The position numbers and the translations under genes were made by a program. A stretch of DNA of 34,811 nt from an uncultured Chlorobiaceae bacterium (GTDB taxonomy: Bacteria; Bacteroidota; Chlorobiia; Chlorobiales; Chlorobiaceae): the NCBI GenBank assembly GCA_903839405.1, contig CAIMCD010000043.1:1-34811 (forward strand), given 5' to 3'. The notes beneath the pieces were generated by a model. That model saw only the letters and a program-made list of their open reading frames with translations, was not told the origin of the DNA and did not search any database. Of this stretch, positions 8,285 through 16,968 are shown piece by piece; the first letter of the stretch is position 1; the number at the start of each line of letters is the position of its first letter.

Positions 8285-9582
8285 GCGCTATGATTTTTCG
8301 ACGGAACAGAAAACCAGTTTCTCCCTTAAAGGCTATTGTCGTTATTGGCACGCTCGGGATCCTGATTGTTGTTGCCGGTACGGCACGATTTTTCCAGCTT
8401 CAGGATCGTCTGCTTGAAGAGGTGAAAAATAAAGAGGCGGCTTATCTCGATCTGGTTGATTTCAGAGGCAAGCTGATTGAGTTTACCTTGAGTCGCACCG
8501 AGCTCTCCCAGCCGGAGAGTGTTGCTGAAAAGCCGTCAAGCCGCCAGAAAGAGGAGGGCGAGATACTCTTCTACGCGTATGAAAACCTGCTTGCCCTGAT
8601 GCAAAAAGCCTCCTTGAGCTATCTTCCGGTGCTGCATGCCGGACGGGGCCGGGGAGCCGATCTTTTTGCCCCGCAAAACATCCTCTTCTTGCGCCTTGAG
8701 CTGGAGCACGCTCTTCAGCAAGCCAGAATTGAGTCCCGTGAGTCGCAGGAAAAACTGGTTGCACTCAATCATTTCTTTTTGTTTTTTATCACTGCAATTC
8801 TTTTGACGCTCGGCATGACGGCCGGGGGGATGCTGCATCACAGTTACCGCCAGACCCTTATTCCTCTTGCCCAGCTTTCGCTTCAACTCAAGCGGCTCAA
8901 CCGCAATATTCCGGAGAGTATTCATGATACGGCCGAGGAGATGAAAAAAGAGCTGACGGAAAGTGAGCACTCTTTGGAGATCACCCATATTACCGAGTCG
9001 ATCATGAACTTTTGCGGCGATATCGAGGAAAAAAACAAAAAGCTTGATGAACTGCATATCAGGGATGAAAAGACCAATCTCTACAACTACCGTCACTTCA
9101 AGGAGCACCTGATTATTGAGGTCGAGCGGGCCAAACGTCTGGGTGACAAGGTATCCCTGGCCATGATTGATATCGATTACTTCAAGCTCTATAATGATTC
9201 GAACGGCCATATTGTTGGTGACGATGTGCTTAAGGGCATTGCTGATATCATTTCGATGCAGTGCCGGGCCAGCGATGTTCCCTCCCGTTTCGGTGGTGAG
9301 GAGTTTGCCCTGCTCTTTCCAAAAACATCATCCTTTACCGCCCGCGATATTGCCGAACGGTTGCGCAAAATCATCAGTGCCGATCCTTTTCCGAATGAAA
9401 AAGATCAGCCGGATGGCCAGTTGACGGTCAGCGTCGGTACGGCGACCTATCCGGATGATGCCACTGACTGGTACACCCTCGTCAACAATGCCGACAAGGC
9501 GCTCTATATGGCGAAATCTTCGGGACGAAACCGTGTGGTGACCTTTGCCTCCATGGAGAGTGAAAACCTCAAAAGCGCATGA
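8281..9582 (+). CDS. Membrane-bound GGDEF diguanylate cyclase
   Basis: Makes cyclic di-GMP from two GTP. TM1 (about 17-37) and TM2 (about 162-184) enclose a roughly 125-residue periplasmic sensor region. A linker with coiled-coil character (about 200-258) joins this to the GGDEF domain (about 260-425). The active-site motif is GGEEF (338-342), a functional variant, and the inhibitory I-site RxxD is intact (RASD, five residues before the motif). Metal-binding DIDYFK is present. The start ATG overlaps the stop of the lipoprotein gene (ATGA), and its own stop overlaps the next gene in the same way, so translation is coupled on both sides. The upstream lipoprotein may feed ligand information to the periplasmic region (inference). 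Confidence 0.9.
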   Translation: MSAMIFRRNRKPVSPLKAIVVIGTLGILIVVAGTARFFQLQDRLLEEVKNKEAAYLDLVDFRGKLIEFTLSRTELSQPESVAEKPSSRQKEEGEILFYAYENLLALMQKASLSYLPVLHAGRGRGADLFAPQNILFLRLELEHALQQARIESRESQEKLVALNHFFLFFITAILLTLGMTAGGMLHHSYRQTLIPLAQLSLQLKRLNRNIPESIHDTAEEMKKELTESEHSLEITHITESIMNFCGDIEEKNKKLDELHIRDEKTNLYNYRHFKEHLIIEVERAKRLGDKVSLAMIDIDYFKLYNDSNGHIVGDDVLKGIADIISMQCRASDVPSRFGGEEFALLFPKTSSFTARDIAERLRKIISADPFPNEKDQPDGQLTVSVGTATYPDDATDWYTLVNNADKALYMAKSSGRNRVVTFASMESENLKSA

Positions 9583-10844
9583 AACCCGAATTTTACATTG
9601 CACGGCGCTTTGCCTTCAAACAGCGCTCGCTCTCCAAGCCGACCTTTATTGTGGTGATTGCCGTTATCGGCATCGCTGTCGGCACGGCCGCGCTGATTCT
9701 GACCCTCTCTATTGTCCAGGGATTTGCCGGCAGTGTGGAAAACAAGCTGATCAGCTTTAGTGCCCATCTGCAGTTTCGTCATCCCGAAGAGGAGCTTTTT
9801 CAGGAGCGGCGAGTGGATCTGGCAAAAATAGCGGCTCACCCGAATGTTCTCAACGCCGCACCCTTTCTCGAAAAAAGTTTTGTGCTCCGGAGCCGTACCA
9901 GCCGGGAGAGCTACCGCAGCAAACCGGTTATTGTCAGGGGCATCAGTGAGGAGCAACGCACGGTGTTTCTGAAAAAATTTCTGCGGGAGGGGAGCCCGGT
10001 TCTGGCGACGGGCGGTGAAGGGCTCTCGCTCTATGCCGGTCAGCCGCTTGCTGAAAAGCTCGGCCTGAGGGTCGGTAAAAAAGTGATGCTGGTCGGGCTT
10101 GCAAGCGGCTCATCGGGCGCCCGGCTGATTGCAGGCAACCGGAACATGGTTGATTTACTCTCCTCACTTGACCTTGAAGTTGGCACCGTCCGGGGTATCT
10201 ACGATACCGGCCTGCAGGAGGGGTTTGACGACTATGTTGTGCTCACCGACCTCACCGATCTGCAGAAGCGTTTTAATCCCATGATGATCAGCGGTTATGA
10301 GGCCAATGTGCGTGATCTTGCAATCCTCTCCAAAAGCCTCGGGGAGGTCACCGGTTCCCTTGGATTCCCCTTCTATGGCACAACGGTCTTTGAGCGCTAT
10401 GTGAACCTCTTTGAATGGCTCAAGCTTCAGAAAAATCTTATGCCGCTGCTCATTGTGACCATCACGGTTGTGGCGGTCTTTAATATTATCTCCACGCTGC
10501 TGGTGCTGATTATTGAAAAGACCCGCGAAATCGGTATGCTCAGTGCTCTCGGGCTTGAACCCGGAAAAATCAGCCTCCTCTTTATGGCGCAGGCATTCCT
10601 GATTGCCCTCTCGGGGATTGCGGCCGGCAATATTCTGGCCCTTTCGCTCTCGCTGTTCGAGCTGCGATTCCATCTGATTACCCTGCCGGAAAAAAGCTAT
10701 TTCATCAAATATGTGTCGCTTCTTATCGACCCGCTGGATTATGCGGTCGTATCCCTGGCCGTCATGATGCTGACCCTGCTTTTTGCCTTTGTGCCGGCAC
10801 GGGTTGCCGCATCGCTTCGGCCCGGCACGGCCCTTGGCACCTAA
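9579..10844 (+). CDS. LolC/LolE-family ABC permease (lipoprotein release type), first of a pair
   Basis: Topology is that of LolC/LolE and FtsX-like permeases: one N-terminal TM (about 23-47), a large periplasmic domain (about 48-280) and three C-terminal TMs (about 285-405) with the coupling motif KTREIGMLSALG between them. The length of 421 matches E. coli LolC/LolE (about 400-415). Such proteins extract lipoproteins from the inner membrane with ATPase LolD, which is not encoded nearby. ATG overlaps the stop of the GGDEF gene; the second permease starts 24 nt later. Other MacB-like functions cannot be excluded. Confidence 0.85.
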   Translation: MKPEFYIARRFAFKQRSLSKPTFIVVIAVIGIAVGTAALILTLSIVQGFAGSVENKLISFSAHLQFRHPEEELFQERRVDLAKIAAHPNVLNAAPFLEKSFVLRSRTSRESYRSKPVIVRGISEEQRTVFLKKFLREGSPVLATGGEGLSLYAGQPLAEKLGLRVGKKVMLVGLASGSSGARLIAGNRNMVDLLSSLDLEVGTVRGIYDTGLQEGFDDYVVLTDLTDLQKRFNPMMISGYEANVRDLAILSKSLGEVTGSLGFPFYGTTVFERYVNLFEWLKLQKNLMPLLIVTITVVAVFNIISTLLVLIIEKTREIGMLSALGLEPGKISLLFMAQAFLIALSGIAAGNILALSLSLFELRFHLITLPEKSYFIKYVSLLIDPLDYAVVSLAVMMLTLLFAFVPARVAASLRPGTALGT

Positions 10845-10868
10845 CCCAACTGTTATGAGCTTCCCTGT

Positions 10869-12119
10869 ATGAAAAGAGGTTTATGGATAGCGCGCCGCTT
10901 CAGCTTTGCCCGCAAACGGTTCCGAATTATCAATATCATTTCGGCCATCTCTCTCGGCGGCATTATTATTGGCGTCAGCACCCTGCTTGTGGTCATGAGC
11001 GTTTTGAACGGTTTTCAGAAGCTGGCCCGCGATCTCTTTATCACGGTTGACAGCCCGGTGCAGATTCTCTCTATTGATGGTCGGAGCATAACTCTCAATG
11101 ATGATCTGCTCCGCTCAATCCGGGCCATCAAGGGTGTTGGCTCAGCCGAGCCGTACGCTGAAGGGGAGGCCATTCTGGCCACAAAGGAAAAGAGTGAACT
11201 GGTGGTGCTCAAGGGGATCACTGAAGCCGCACATCAGCGCCTGATGCGCCAGACCCACGCCACGAAGCCATTTTTCAATTCGGAGAGCATTGCCGTGGGT
11301 GAGCTGCTGGCCTACCGCACAAAGCTTTATCTGTTCCGGGAGGTGAAACTCTTCAGTCCGGAGTTGATCTCTCTGGGGCTGGAGTCGCTCTCGGAACCCT
11401 ATCTCCTTCCGGCACTCAATATTACGGAGAGCCGGGTAGGCTCCATTTTCTCCCTGCAGAAAATATTTGATGACAACTATGTTCTTTCTTCCCTGGAGTT
11501 TGGGCGTAAAATTCTGCTGCTTGGCCAAGCTCAATCTTCCGGTATCGACATCCGGGCCGGGGAGGGAGTTTCACGTGAGGCTCTGGCCGCAAACGTGCGG
11601 CAGTGGCTACAGAGTTCGCCCCTGAAAGGAGGTTGCCGGGTGCGCACCCTTGAGGAGAAGTACAGCAGCATCTTTGCCATGATGGAGCTTGAAAAGTGGG
11701 TGAGTTTCAGCATTCTGATGCTCATTATTCTGGTTGCAACCCTCAGCCTCACTGGAGCACTGGCCATGACGGCCATCGACAAACAGCGTGAGCTCTTTTA
11801 CCTGCGCTGCCTGGGGCTTGAAAAACCGCAGTTCATGGCAATTTTTATTATTCAGGGCGCAATGACCGGCGTGGCGGGCACGGCGGCTGGCAGCCTGATT
11901 GCCTGGAGCATCTGCAAACTCCAGGAGCTGTATGGTATTGTACAACTGCCATCCAAAAGCGCCTTTATAATTTCGGCCTATCCGGTCAGTATGCAGGTTG
12001 GTGATTTTGTGGTGGTAGGTGTGACGGCTATTCTGCTCTGCCTGCTGGTGAGCCTCTATCCGGCCCGCAAGGCTGCCCAGATTGCCACAAGCCATTCCCT
12101 TGATCTCAAAACCAACTGA
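10869..12119 (+). CDS. LolC/LolE-family ABC permease, second of a pair
   Basis: A 416-residue paralogue of the preceding gene with the same plan: TM about 21-45 (IINIISAISLGGIIIGVSTL), a periplasmic domain, then three C-terminal TMs. The coupling helix is DKQRELFYLRCLGL, a diverged form of the usual 'REIG-L-A-G'. Two tandem, different permeases suggest a LolCE-type heterodimer. No LolD is in the window, so the ATPase must be supplied from elsewhere. The gene ends the co-directional unit and is followed by a stem-loop at 12125-12143. Confidence 0.85.
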   Translation: MKRGLWIARRFSFARKRFRIINIISAISLGGIIIGVSTLLVVMSVLNGFQKLARDLFITVDSPVQILSIDGRSITLNDDLLRSIRAIKGVGSAEPYAEGEAILATKEKSELVVLKGITEAAHQRLMRQTHATKPFFNSESIAVGELLAYRTKLYLFREVKLFSPELISLGLESLSEPYLLPALNITESRVGSIFSLQKIFDDNYVLSSLEFGRKILLLGQAQSSGIDIRAGEGVSREALAANVRQWLQSSPLKGGCRVRTLEEKYSSIFAMMELEKWVSFSILMLIILVATLSLTGALAMTAIDKQRELFYLRCLGLEKPQFMAIFIIQGAMTGVAGTAAGSLIAWSICKLQELYGIVQLPSKSAFIISAYPVSMQVGDFVVVGVTAILLCLLVSLYPARKAAQIATSHSLDLKTN

Positions 12120-12124
12120 AGAAA

Positions 12125-12153
12125 AGAGCTTTAGGGCAGCTCTATTTATTTGT
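12125..12153. terminator. Small bidirectional terminator candidate between convergent genes
   Basis: A perfect 6-bp stem (AGAGCT 12125-12130, AGCTCT 12138-12143) with a 7-nt loop separates the convergent lolC/E-like and COG0523 genes. On the plus strand it is followed by ATTTATTTG; on the minus strand by TTTTCTTC. The stem is short, so strength is uncertain. Confidence 0.45.
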
Positions 12154-12159
12154 TCCGAA

Positions 12160-13176
12160 TCAGATAACAAGGGCCTCACGAAGCCGGCGCTCAATCTCCT
12201 TGCAAGGGAGCGGGGTCCGCTCTATCAGCTCAAGGCGGGAGCACTCCAGCGGTGTGGCGGCGGAGAAGGCTATCTCTCCCTCACCGCCATTGATTTTCAG
12301 CCACCCCTCCCGGCACTGCATTACCCCTTTCACCCTTGTAAAAGGGAGTGAAAGGAGGAGAGCCGAAAGCTCTTCCCGGCTGAATTGATAGCGGTTGCCA
12401 ATCAGCCAGCTTGCGCTGCAGTACCCTTTTCCCGCTCCTTCATGCAGCCGCCATGTCTCCGCGCTTACGGCTTCCCGCTCGTCGTGCGTCTCACCTTCAG
12501 GTCGTGGACGGGGTAGCGTTTCAGGAGCGGCGGCCATACGCTCCAGCGTGCGGGGCAGCTCAAGCAGGGCCATGTCAAGACGGCCGAACGAGATAAACGC
12601 ATGGGCCAATTTCGGGGGGTGGGATGTTGCCACAAGCTCCAGAAAAGCCTCGCGGTCAGCCGGGGTGTAGCACTCGGCCTTGTTCGCCACAAGCACATCG
12701 GCAATCGAGAGCTGATCCTGAAAGGAGGGGTGCTCGCGGTAGCGGGCATCAGCAAGTTTGCGGGCATCGAGCAGGGTGATGGTCGCCTTGAGGTCAAGCA
12801 CACCCCGGTAGTATGGGCCCAAAAGGGTGCGGATAATCTTCATGGGATGGCCAATACCGGTCGGTTCAATGAGGATGCGGTCGGGGTCAGTTTCGCGGAT
12901 CAGGCGGTTAAGGCCAACCTCAAACGCTTGGCCGGCCGTGCAGCAGAGGCAGCCGCCTGCAATTTCACGGATTGAGACTCCGGAGTGCGGAGCGAGCAGG
13001 GCCCCGTCAACCCCGATTTTTCCAAACTCGTTGACCAGTACGGCCCACCGTTCCATGGGAGGTTTGATGGAGAGCAGGTGGTTGATGGCCGTGGTTTTCC
13101 CGGCACCGAGAAAGCCGGTCACCACCGTGGTCGGGATCTGGTGAAATGAACCTGATGGTTGAGGTGCCGGATTCAT
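12160..13176 (-). CDS. COG0523 (CobW/YjiA/ZNG1-type) G3E GTPase, putative metallochaperone
   Basis: Walker A is GFLGAGKTT (21-29). The family metal-binding CxCC motif is Cys76-Leu-Cys78-Cys79 in GGCLCCT. EPTGIGHP is the Walker B/switch region and ANKAE the guanine-specificity loop. A C-terminal CobW_C domain follows (about 215-330). Such proteins hydrolyse GTP to load Zn, Co or another metal into client enzymes, and many are Zur-controlled. The ATG overlaps the stop of the upstream GNAT-rubredoxin gene (ATGA), so the two are translationally coupled and share a promoter. No cobalamin gene is adjacent, so a vitamin B12 role is not supported. The metal cannot be told from sequence alone. Confidence 0.9.
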   Translation of the reverse strand: MNPAPQPSGSFHQIPTTVVTGFLGAGKTTAINHLLSIKPPMERWAVLVNEFGKIGVDGALLAPHSGVSIREIAGGCLCCTAGQAFEVGLNRLIRETDPDRILIEPTGIGHPMKIIRTLLGPYYRGVLDLKATITLLDARKLADARYREHPSFQDQLSIADVLVANKAECYTPADREAFLELVATSHPPKLAHAFISFGRLDMALLELPRTLERMAAAPETLPRPRPEGETHDEREAVSAETWRLHEGAGKGYCSASWLIGNRYQFSREELSALLLSLPFTRVKGVMQCREGWLKINGGEGEIAFSAATPLECSRLELIERTPLPCKEIERRLREALVI

Positions 13177-13826
13177 AACAGAATATTAAACTCCCTTTTT
13201 TCGGCATGGCAGACTGGGCATCGCCACTCGCCGGAGAGTTCATCAAAAGGGGTTGCGGGCTTGATGCCGCTATCCGCGTCACCCTCTGCCGGGTCGTAGA
13301 GATAACCGCATTCGCGGCACATCCATGCCTGCATGGACGGCTTCCCGGCGGTTGATTCCTCAAGTGCCTCAAACGCCTCAAGCTGTTTTCTGAAGACCAC
13401 CATTCCCGATTGCTCAAACCCTTTGGAGCGGTAGAAGCGCTGGGCCGCTTCATTATCCTGATCGGTCAACAGGGTAATACGCCCGAACCCTGCGCTACGG
13501 GCAAACTCCATGGCATGATGGATCAGCTCTGAGCCAATACCCTGGTGGCGCCACCGGGGATCGACCACCATATCCTCCAAGAGGGCAACTTTTTTACCAA
13601 GAAAGGTGCTGACCGTAAAGAGCAGCATCACCATACCCTGCAGGGTTCCCTCACCCTCAGCAATAAAAATACGTCCTATCTGCGGGTTATTGATAATCAT
13701 GCCGAGCCCCCTCGACTGGGCTGCGCGGTCAGGGGTAAACTCCTTCTCTTGGCTAAAGAGCACCTCAAGCAGGGCGGCGCATGGCGCTATATCGCGGCTC
13801 TGGGCCGTTCGTATGAGAGATTGCAC
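13173..13826 (-). CDS. GNAT acetyltransferase fused to a C-terminal rubredoxin domain
   Basis: Residues 1-150 are a GNAT acetyltransferase: motif A reads VVDPRWRHQGIGSEL (88-102), with the RxxGxG acetyl-CoA loop, and FYRSKGF is the motif B end. Residues 165-217 are a complete rubredoxin: Cys170-x-x-Cys173-GYLYDPAEGD and WRCPVCHAEK (Cys203, Cys206), enough to bind one Fe (or Zn) through four Cys. The linker is a short Glu/Ala stretch. The start is GTG at 13826 with no strong ribosome site. The gene overlaps the downstream COG0523 GTPase. The acceptor substrate is unknown; possible links are redox- or metal-responsive acetylation (inference). The two domain calls are secure. Confidence 0.88.
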   Translation of the reverse strand: MQSLIRTAQSRDIAPCAALLEVLFSQEKEFTPDRAAQSRGLGMIINNPQIGRIFIAEGEGTLQGMVMLLFTVSTFLGKKVALLEDMVVDPRWRHQGIGSELIHHAMEFARSAGFGRITLLTDQDNEAAQRFYRSKGFEQSGMVVFRKQLEAFEALEESTAGKPSMQAWMCRECGYLYDPAEGDADSGIKPATPFDELSGEWRCPVCHAEKREFNILL

Positions 13827-14056
13827 GCTCGTGTAACTTGTTGGTTAAAAAGCAGGTTGCCTCTTGTTCGCTTACGCATGTAATCCTCTAAGGTCGATAT
13901 TTCCCCATACTTTCCAAACCTTTCGTGCCTGAAATCATTTTTTGCGGTTGCGCTACGTCTTGATGGACAAAAAGAAAAATTGCGCCGCGAAAGAGGTCGA
14001 TTGCTTAATGCTTGATAAAAAAACGCTATATTGATGTAATTACAGGATAGTTTATC

Positions 14057-16798
14057 TTGCTGCTTATGAAAAAAAAGCTGCTTCGCACGCTTCCCCTTGT
14101 GGCCTTCACGCTCGCATTTGCCATTATTTTTGGTGCCGATCTCTATATGAGCTTTCATTTACGCACGCTCATTGAGAGGAGCCGGTTGGTCACTCGTACC
14201 CTCCAGGTGAGGGGCAAGCTTGACGAAACGCTGCAGCTTTTGACCGATCTTGAAACCGCTCCACGTGGCTATGTTATCACGGGCCAGGAGGAGTTTTTGG
14301 AACCCTATTTCGCCGCTCTTGCACCGGAGGATGGTATCAAGAAGCATATCAATGAACTGCGTCAGTTGAGTGCAACCAATCCGGCTCAGCAAGCCTATCT
14401 TGATATGCTTGAGCCTCTTATCGCGCGAAAAATCGCCTTCGTGCAGCAGGTTGTTCGGTTGCGCAGGGAGCGAGGGCTTGAGGCTGCGCAAACCTTTATT
14501 GCAAGCGATGTTGGTCGCCAAACGATGGACAAAATCCGTCGCCTCATTGCCGACATGAAACTCCGGGAGGATAGTGCCCTTTTGCACCGCTACGACGAAG
14601 CTTCCATCAGTATGCGCAACACCATCAATACCATGACAACGAGCGCAGCCCTGAGCCTCTCTTTGCTCTTGCTCTCGTTTGTCATCCTGAACCGTGAAAT
14701 CAAGATACGCCGCCGGACCGAAGAGGCATTGCAACAGCTCAACAGCTCACTCGAAGAGCGGGTTCAGGAGCGCACCAGGGAGTTGCTTGAGAGTGCAGAA
14801 CATCTTCAGGCGGAGCTGGAACGGCGCATAGCAAGCGAGTTGAAGGTCCGTAATATTTCGAGGATGTATGCAACCCTCAGCCAGGTCAATCAAACCATTG
14901 TTCGCACGAAGGATAAGGAGGAGTTGTACCGCACCATCTGCCGAGTGGCCGTGGAGTATGGCCGATTTGGCCTCGCCTGGATCGGAGCGCTTGAGGCGGA
15001 AACCGGTCTGGTTACGCCGAAGGTTGTCTATGGAGCAGGGGAGCACGATCTTCCGTTTAAAACCATCAACATTCATGAGGCTCCCTTCCAGGACGGCATT
15101 ATCGGCACGGCAATCACCAGCGGAAAGGTCACGCACACGAGAAATATCCAGACCGATCCCAAAATGCAGCAGTGGCGCGAGATGGCTATTGCCGGCGGTT
15201 ATCACTCCGCCGCCTCTCTTCCGATTCGCCAAAACGGCACGGTTGTGGTGGTGATGAATCTCTATGCAAGCGAAGTGGATTTTTTTATTGAAGAGGAGCT
15301 AAGACTGCTTGAAGAGATGGCCATGGATCTCTCCTTTGCACTGGATAATTTTGATCGGGAAGCCCAAAGGGAGCGCTCCAAAGAGGCTCTCAAGCGAAGC
15401 GAAGCGCGCTTCCGCATGATGTTTGAAAACCACTCGGCGATCATGATGATTCTTGACCCCGAGAGCGGAGCAATTATTGACGCCAACCGGGCGGCTGCGG
15501 AGTTTTACGGGTGGCCGATTGAGGTGCTTCGTCGTATGAAGATCGACGAGATCAATACCCTCACCACAAAAGAGGTGCATGAGGCGATGTCACAAAACAT
15601 CAGGGAGGATAAAAGCCACTTTTTTTTCCGCCATCGCCGGGCCAATGGCAGCGTCCGTGACGTTGAAGTCTACAGCCGGTCAATCGAGATGATGGAAAAG
15701 CTCTCTATCTATACCATTGTGCATGATGTTACGGACCGGGTTCACTATGAAAAATCCACAGCATTTCATCTGCTGCTGCTTGAAATATCCGAGAGTCGTT
15801 CAGTTGAGGAGCTGCTGCAGATGACGCTTGATGAAGCCGAACGCCAGACCGAAAGCTCCATCGGCTTCTTCCACTTTGTGACGGAAGACCAGACAACCCT
15901 CTCCCTGCAGGCCTGGTCAACCAACACCATCAAGCATATGTGCCAGGCAACCGGAGAGGGGCGGCACTATGATCTCGACCAGGCCGGAGTATGGGCCGAT
16001 GCGGTACGAGAGCGGAAAGCTGTTATCCACAATGATTACAGCGCCCTCACCGGTCGCAAGGGGATGCCGGAGGGCCATGCAGAGGTGCGGCGTGAAGTGG
16101 TTGTGCCGGTCTTGCGCGCCGAAAAAGTAGTTGCCATTCTTGGCGTTGGCAATAAGCTTGGCGCCTATGATGAGAGTGACAGCAAATGGGTATCCATGCT
16201 CGCCGACATTGCCTGGGATATTGTGGCCAAAAAGATTGCCGAAGAGGAAAAAAGAACCCTCAAGGCGCAGCAGTATGTTATTGAAAAACTCGCCATGCAC
16301 GACTCCCTGACCGGCCTTCCAAATCGTCGCCTGCTCTCCGATCGGATACGCCAGGCGCTTGCCCTGAGCCAGCGGAGCCACGCAATGGGCGCCTTGATGA
16401 TTTTTGATCTCGATAAGTTCAAGATTGTCAACGATACCTTTGGTCATGCGCTCGGCGACCTGCTGCTCCAGGAGGTGGCGAAGCGCACCCTTGGAAGCTT
16501 GCAGCGGAGCAGCGACTCCCTTGCCCGGCTTGGCGGCGACGAGTTTGTTGTGCTGCTGCCGACCATCACCGCCGTAGCGAACAGTTTGGCAACGGCCGAA
16601 AAAATCCGGCTCGCCATCGAGGCACCCTTTTTTATTGAAGGCCATCAACTCAGCATATCGAGCAGCATCGGTATTGCGGTTTTTCCCGATCATGGGGAGG
16701 ATGAACTGACGCTCATGAAACATGCCGATCAAGCCATGTACCTGTCAAAAAACAAGGGGCGCAACTGCGTGACGCTCTTCGGCGGAGAAGCCGGATGA
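14057..16798 (+). CDS. CHASE3-GAF-PAS-GAF-GGDEF membrane sensor diguanylate cyclase
   Basis: TM1 (about 10-30) and TM2 (about 194-214) flank a CHASE3-like periplasmic helix bundle with the hallmark DLETAPRGYVITGQEEFL. A coiled coil follows (225-275). Then come a GAF_2 domain (about 280-440), a PAS domain (about 452-565, DPESGAIIDANRAAAEFYGW), a second GAF (about 575-735) and a GGDEF domain (745-910). LGGDEF is intact (Gly826-Phe830) with I-site RSSD upstream, so active, feedback-inhibited c-di-GMP synthesis is expected. No EAL or HD-GYP domain is present. The TTG at 14057 has AGGA 9 nt upstream; ATG at 14066 is the alternative and gives a 910-residue protein. The PAS domain is clearly related to those of the two kinases downstream. 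Confidence 0.88.
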   Translation: MLLMKKKLLRTLPLVAFTLAFAIIFGADLYMSFHLRTLIERSRLVTRTLQVRGKLDETLQLLTDLETAPRGYVITGQEEFLEPYFAALAPEDGIKKHINELRQLSATNPAQQAYLDMLEPLIARKIAFVQQVVRLRRERGLEAAQTFIASDVGRQTMDKIRRLIADMKLREDSALLHRYDEASISMRNTINTMTTSAALSLSLLLLSFVILNREIKIRRRTEEALQQLNSSLEERVQERTRELLESAEHLQAELERRIASELKVRNISRMYATLSQVNQTIVRTKDKEELYRTICRVAVEYGRFGLAWIGALEAETGLVTPKVVYGAGEHDLPFKTINIHEAPFQDGIIGTAITSGKVTHTRNIQTDPKMQQWREMAIAGGYHSAASLPIRQNGTVVVVMNLYASEVDFFIEEELRLLEEMAMDLSFALDNFDREAQRERSKEALKRSEARFRMMFENHSAIMMILDPESGAIIDANRAAAEFYGWPIEVLRRMKIDEINTLTTKEVHEAMSQNIREDKSHFFFRHRRANGSVRDVEVYSRSIEMMEKLSIYTIVHDVTDRVHYEKSTAFHLLLLEISESRSVEELLQMTLDEAERQTESSIGFFHFVTEDQTTLSLQAWSTNTIKHMCQATGEGRHYDLDQAGVWADAVRERKAVIHNDYSALTGRKGMPEGHAEVRREVVVPVLRAEKVVAILGVGNKLGAYDESDSKWVSMLADIAWDIVAKKIAEEEKRTLKAQQYVIEKLAMHDSLTGLPNRRLLSDRIRQALALSQRSHAMGALMIFDLDKFKIVNDTFGHALGDLLLQEVAKRTLGSLQRSSDSLARLGGDEFVVLLPTITAVANSLATAEKIRLAIEAPFFIEGHQLSISSSIGIAVFPDHGEDELTLMKHADQAMYLSKNKGRNCVTLFGGEAG

Positions 16799-16923
16799 GC
16801 GAGTGTTGGTGCGGCTTTTGTAAAAAAAAAGTCTGCGAACGGTAACAGATTTGTTTGTTTTTGGTAACCCTGCCGAAGCTGGAGATGAAAGCGGAGTTCT
16901 TTGGTAGTTTTTTTGGAGATTTA

Positions 16924-16968
16924 ACAATATTGTAACAAGTTGTTGTTTTTTTCAGGGCAACAAGTTGT
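16924..16968 (+). promoter_or_regulatory. Cluster of three ACAA-(n)-TTGT palindromes upstream of the hybrid kinase gene
   Basis: ACAATATTGT (16924-16933), ACAAGTTGT (16935-16943) and ACAAGTTGT (16960-16968) are palindromes of one type. The first two centres are about 10.5 bp apart, one helical turn; the third overlaps the TTG start. This looks like an operator array, but the regulator is unknown. Confidence 0.35.

Noticed and set aside
12160..13176. Cobalamin synthesis protein CobW
   Set aside because: No cobalamin genes are near, and the CxCC-bearing COG0523 family is mostly Zn or general metal chaperones, so a specific CobW name is not justified.
16780..16830. Terminator after the GGDEF sensor gene
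   Set aside because: AAGCCG/CGGCTT can pair, but with an 18-nt loop and a short T-run it is too weak to call.
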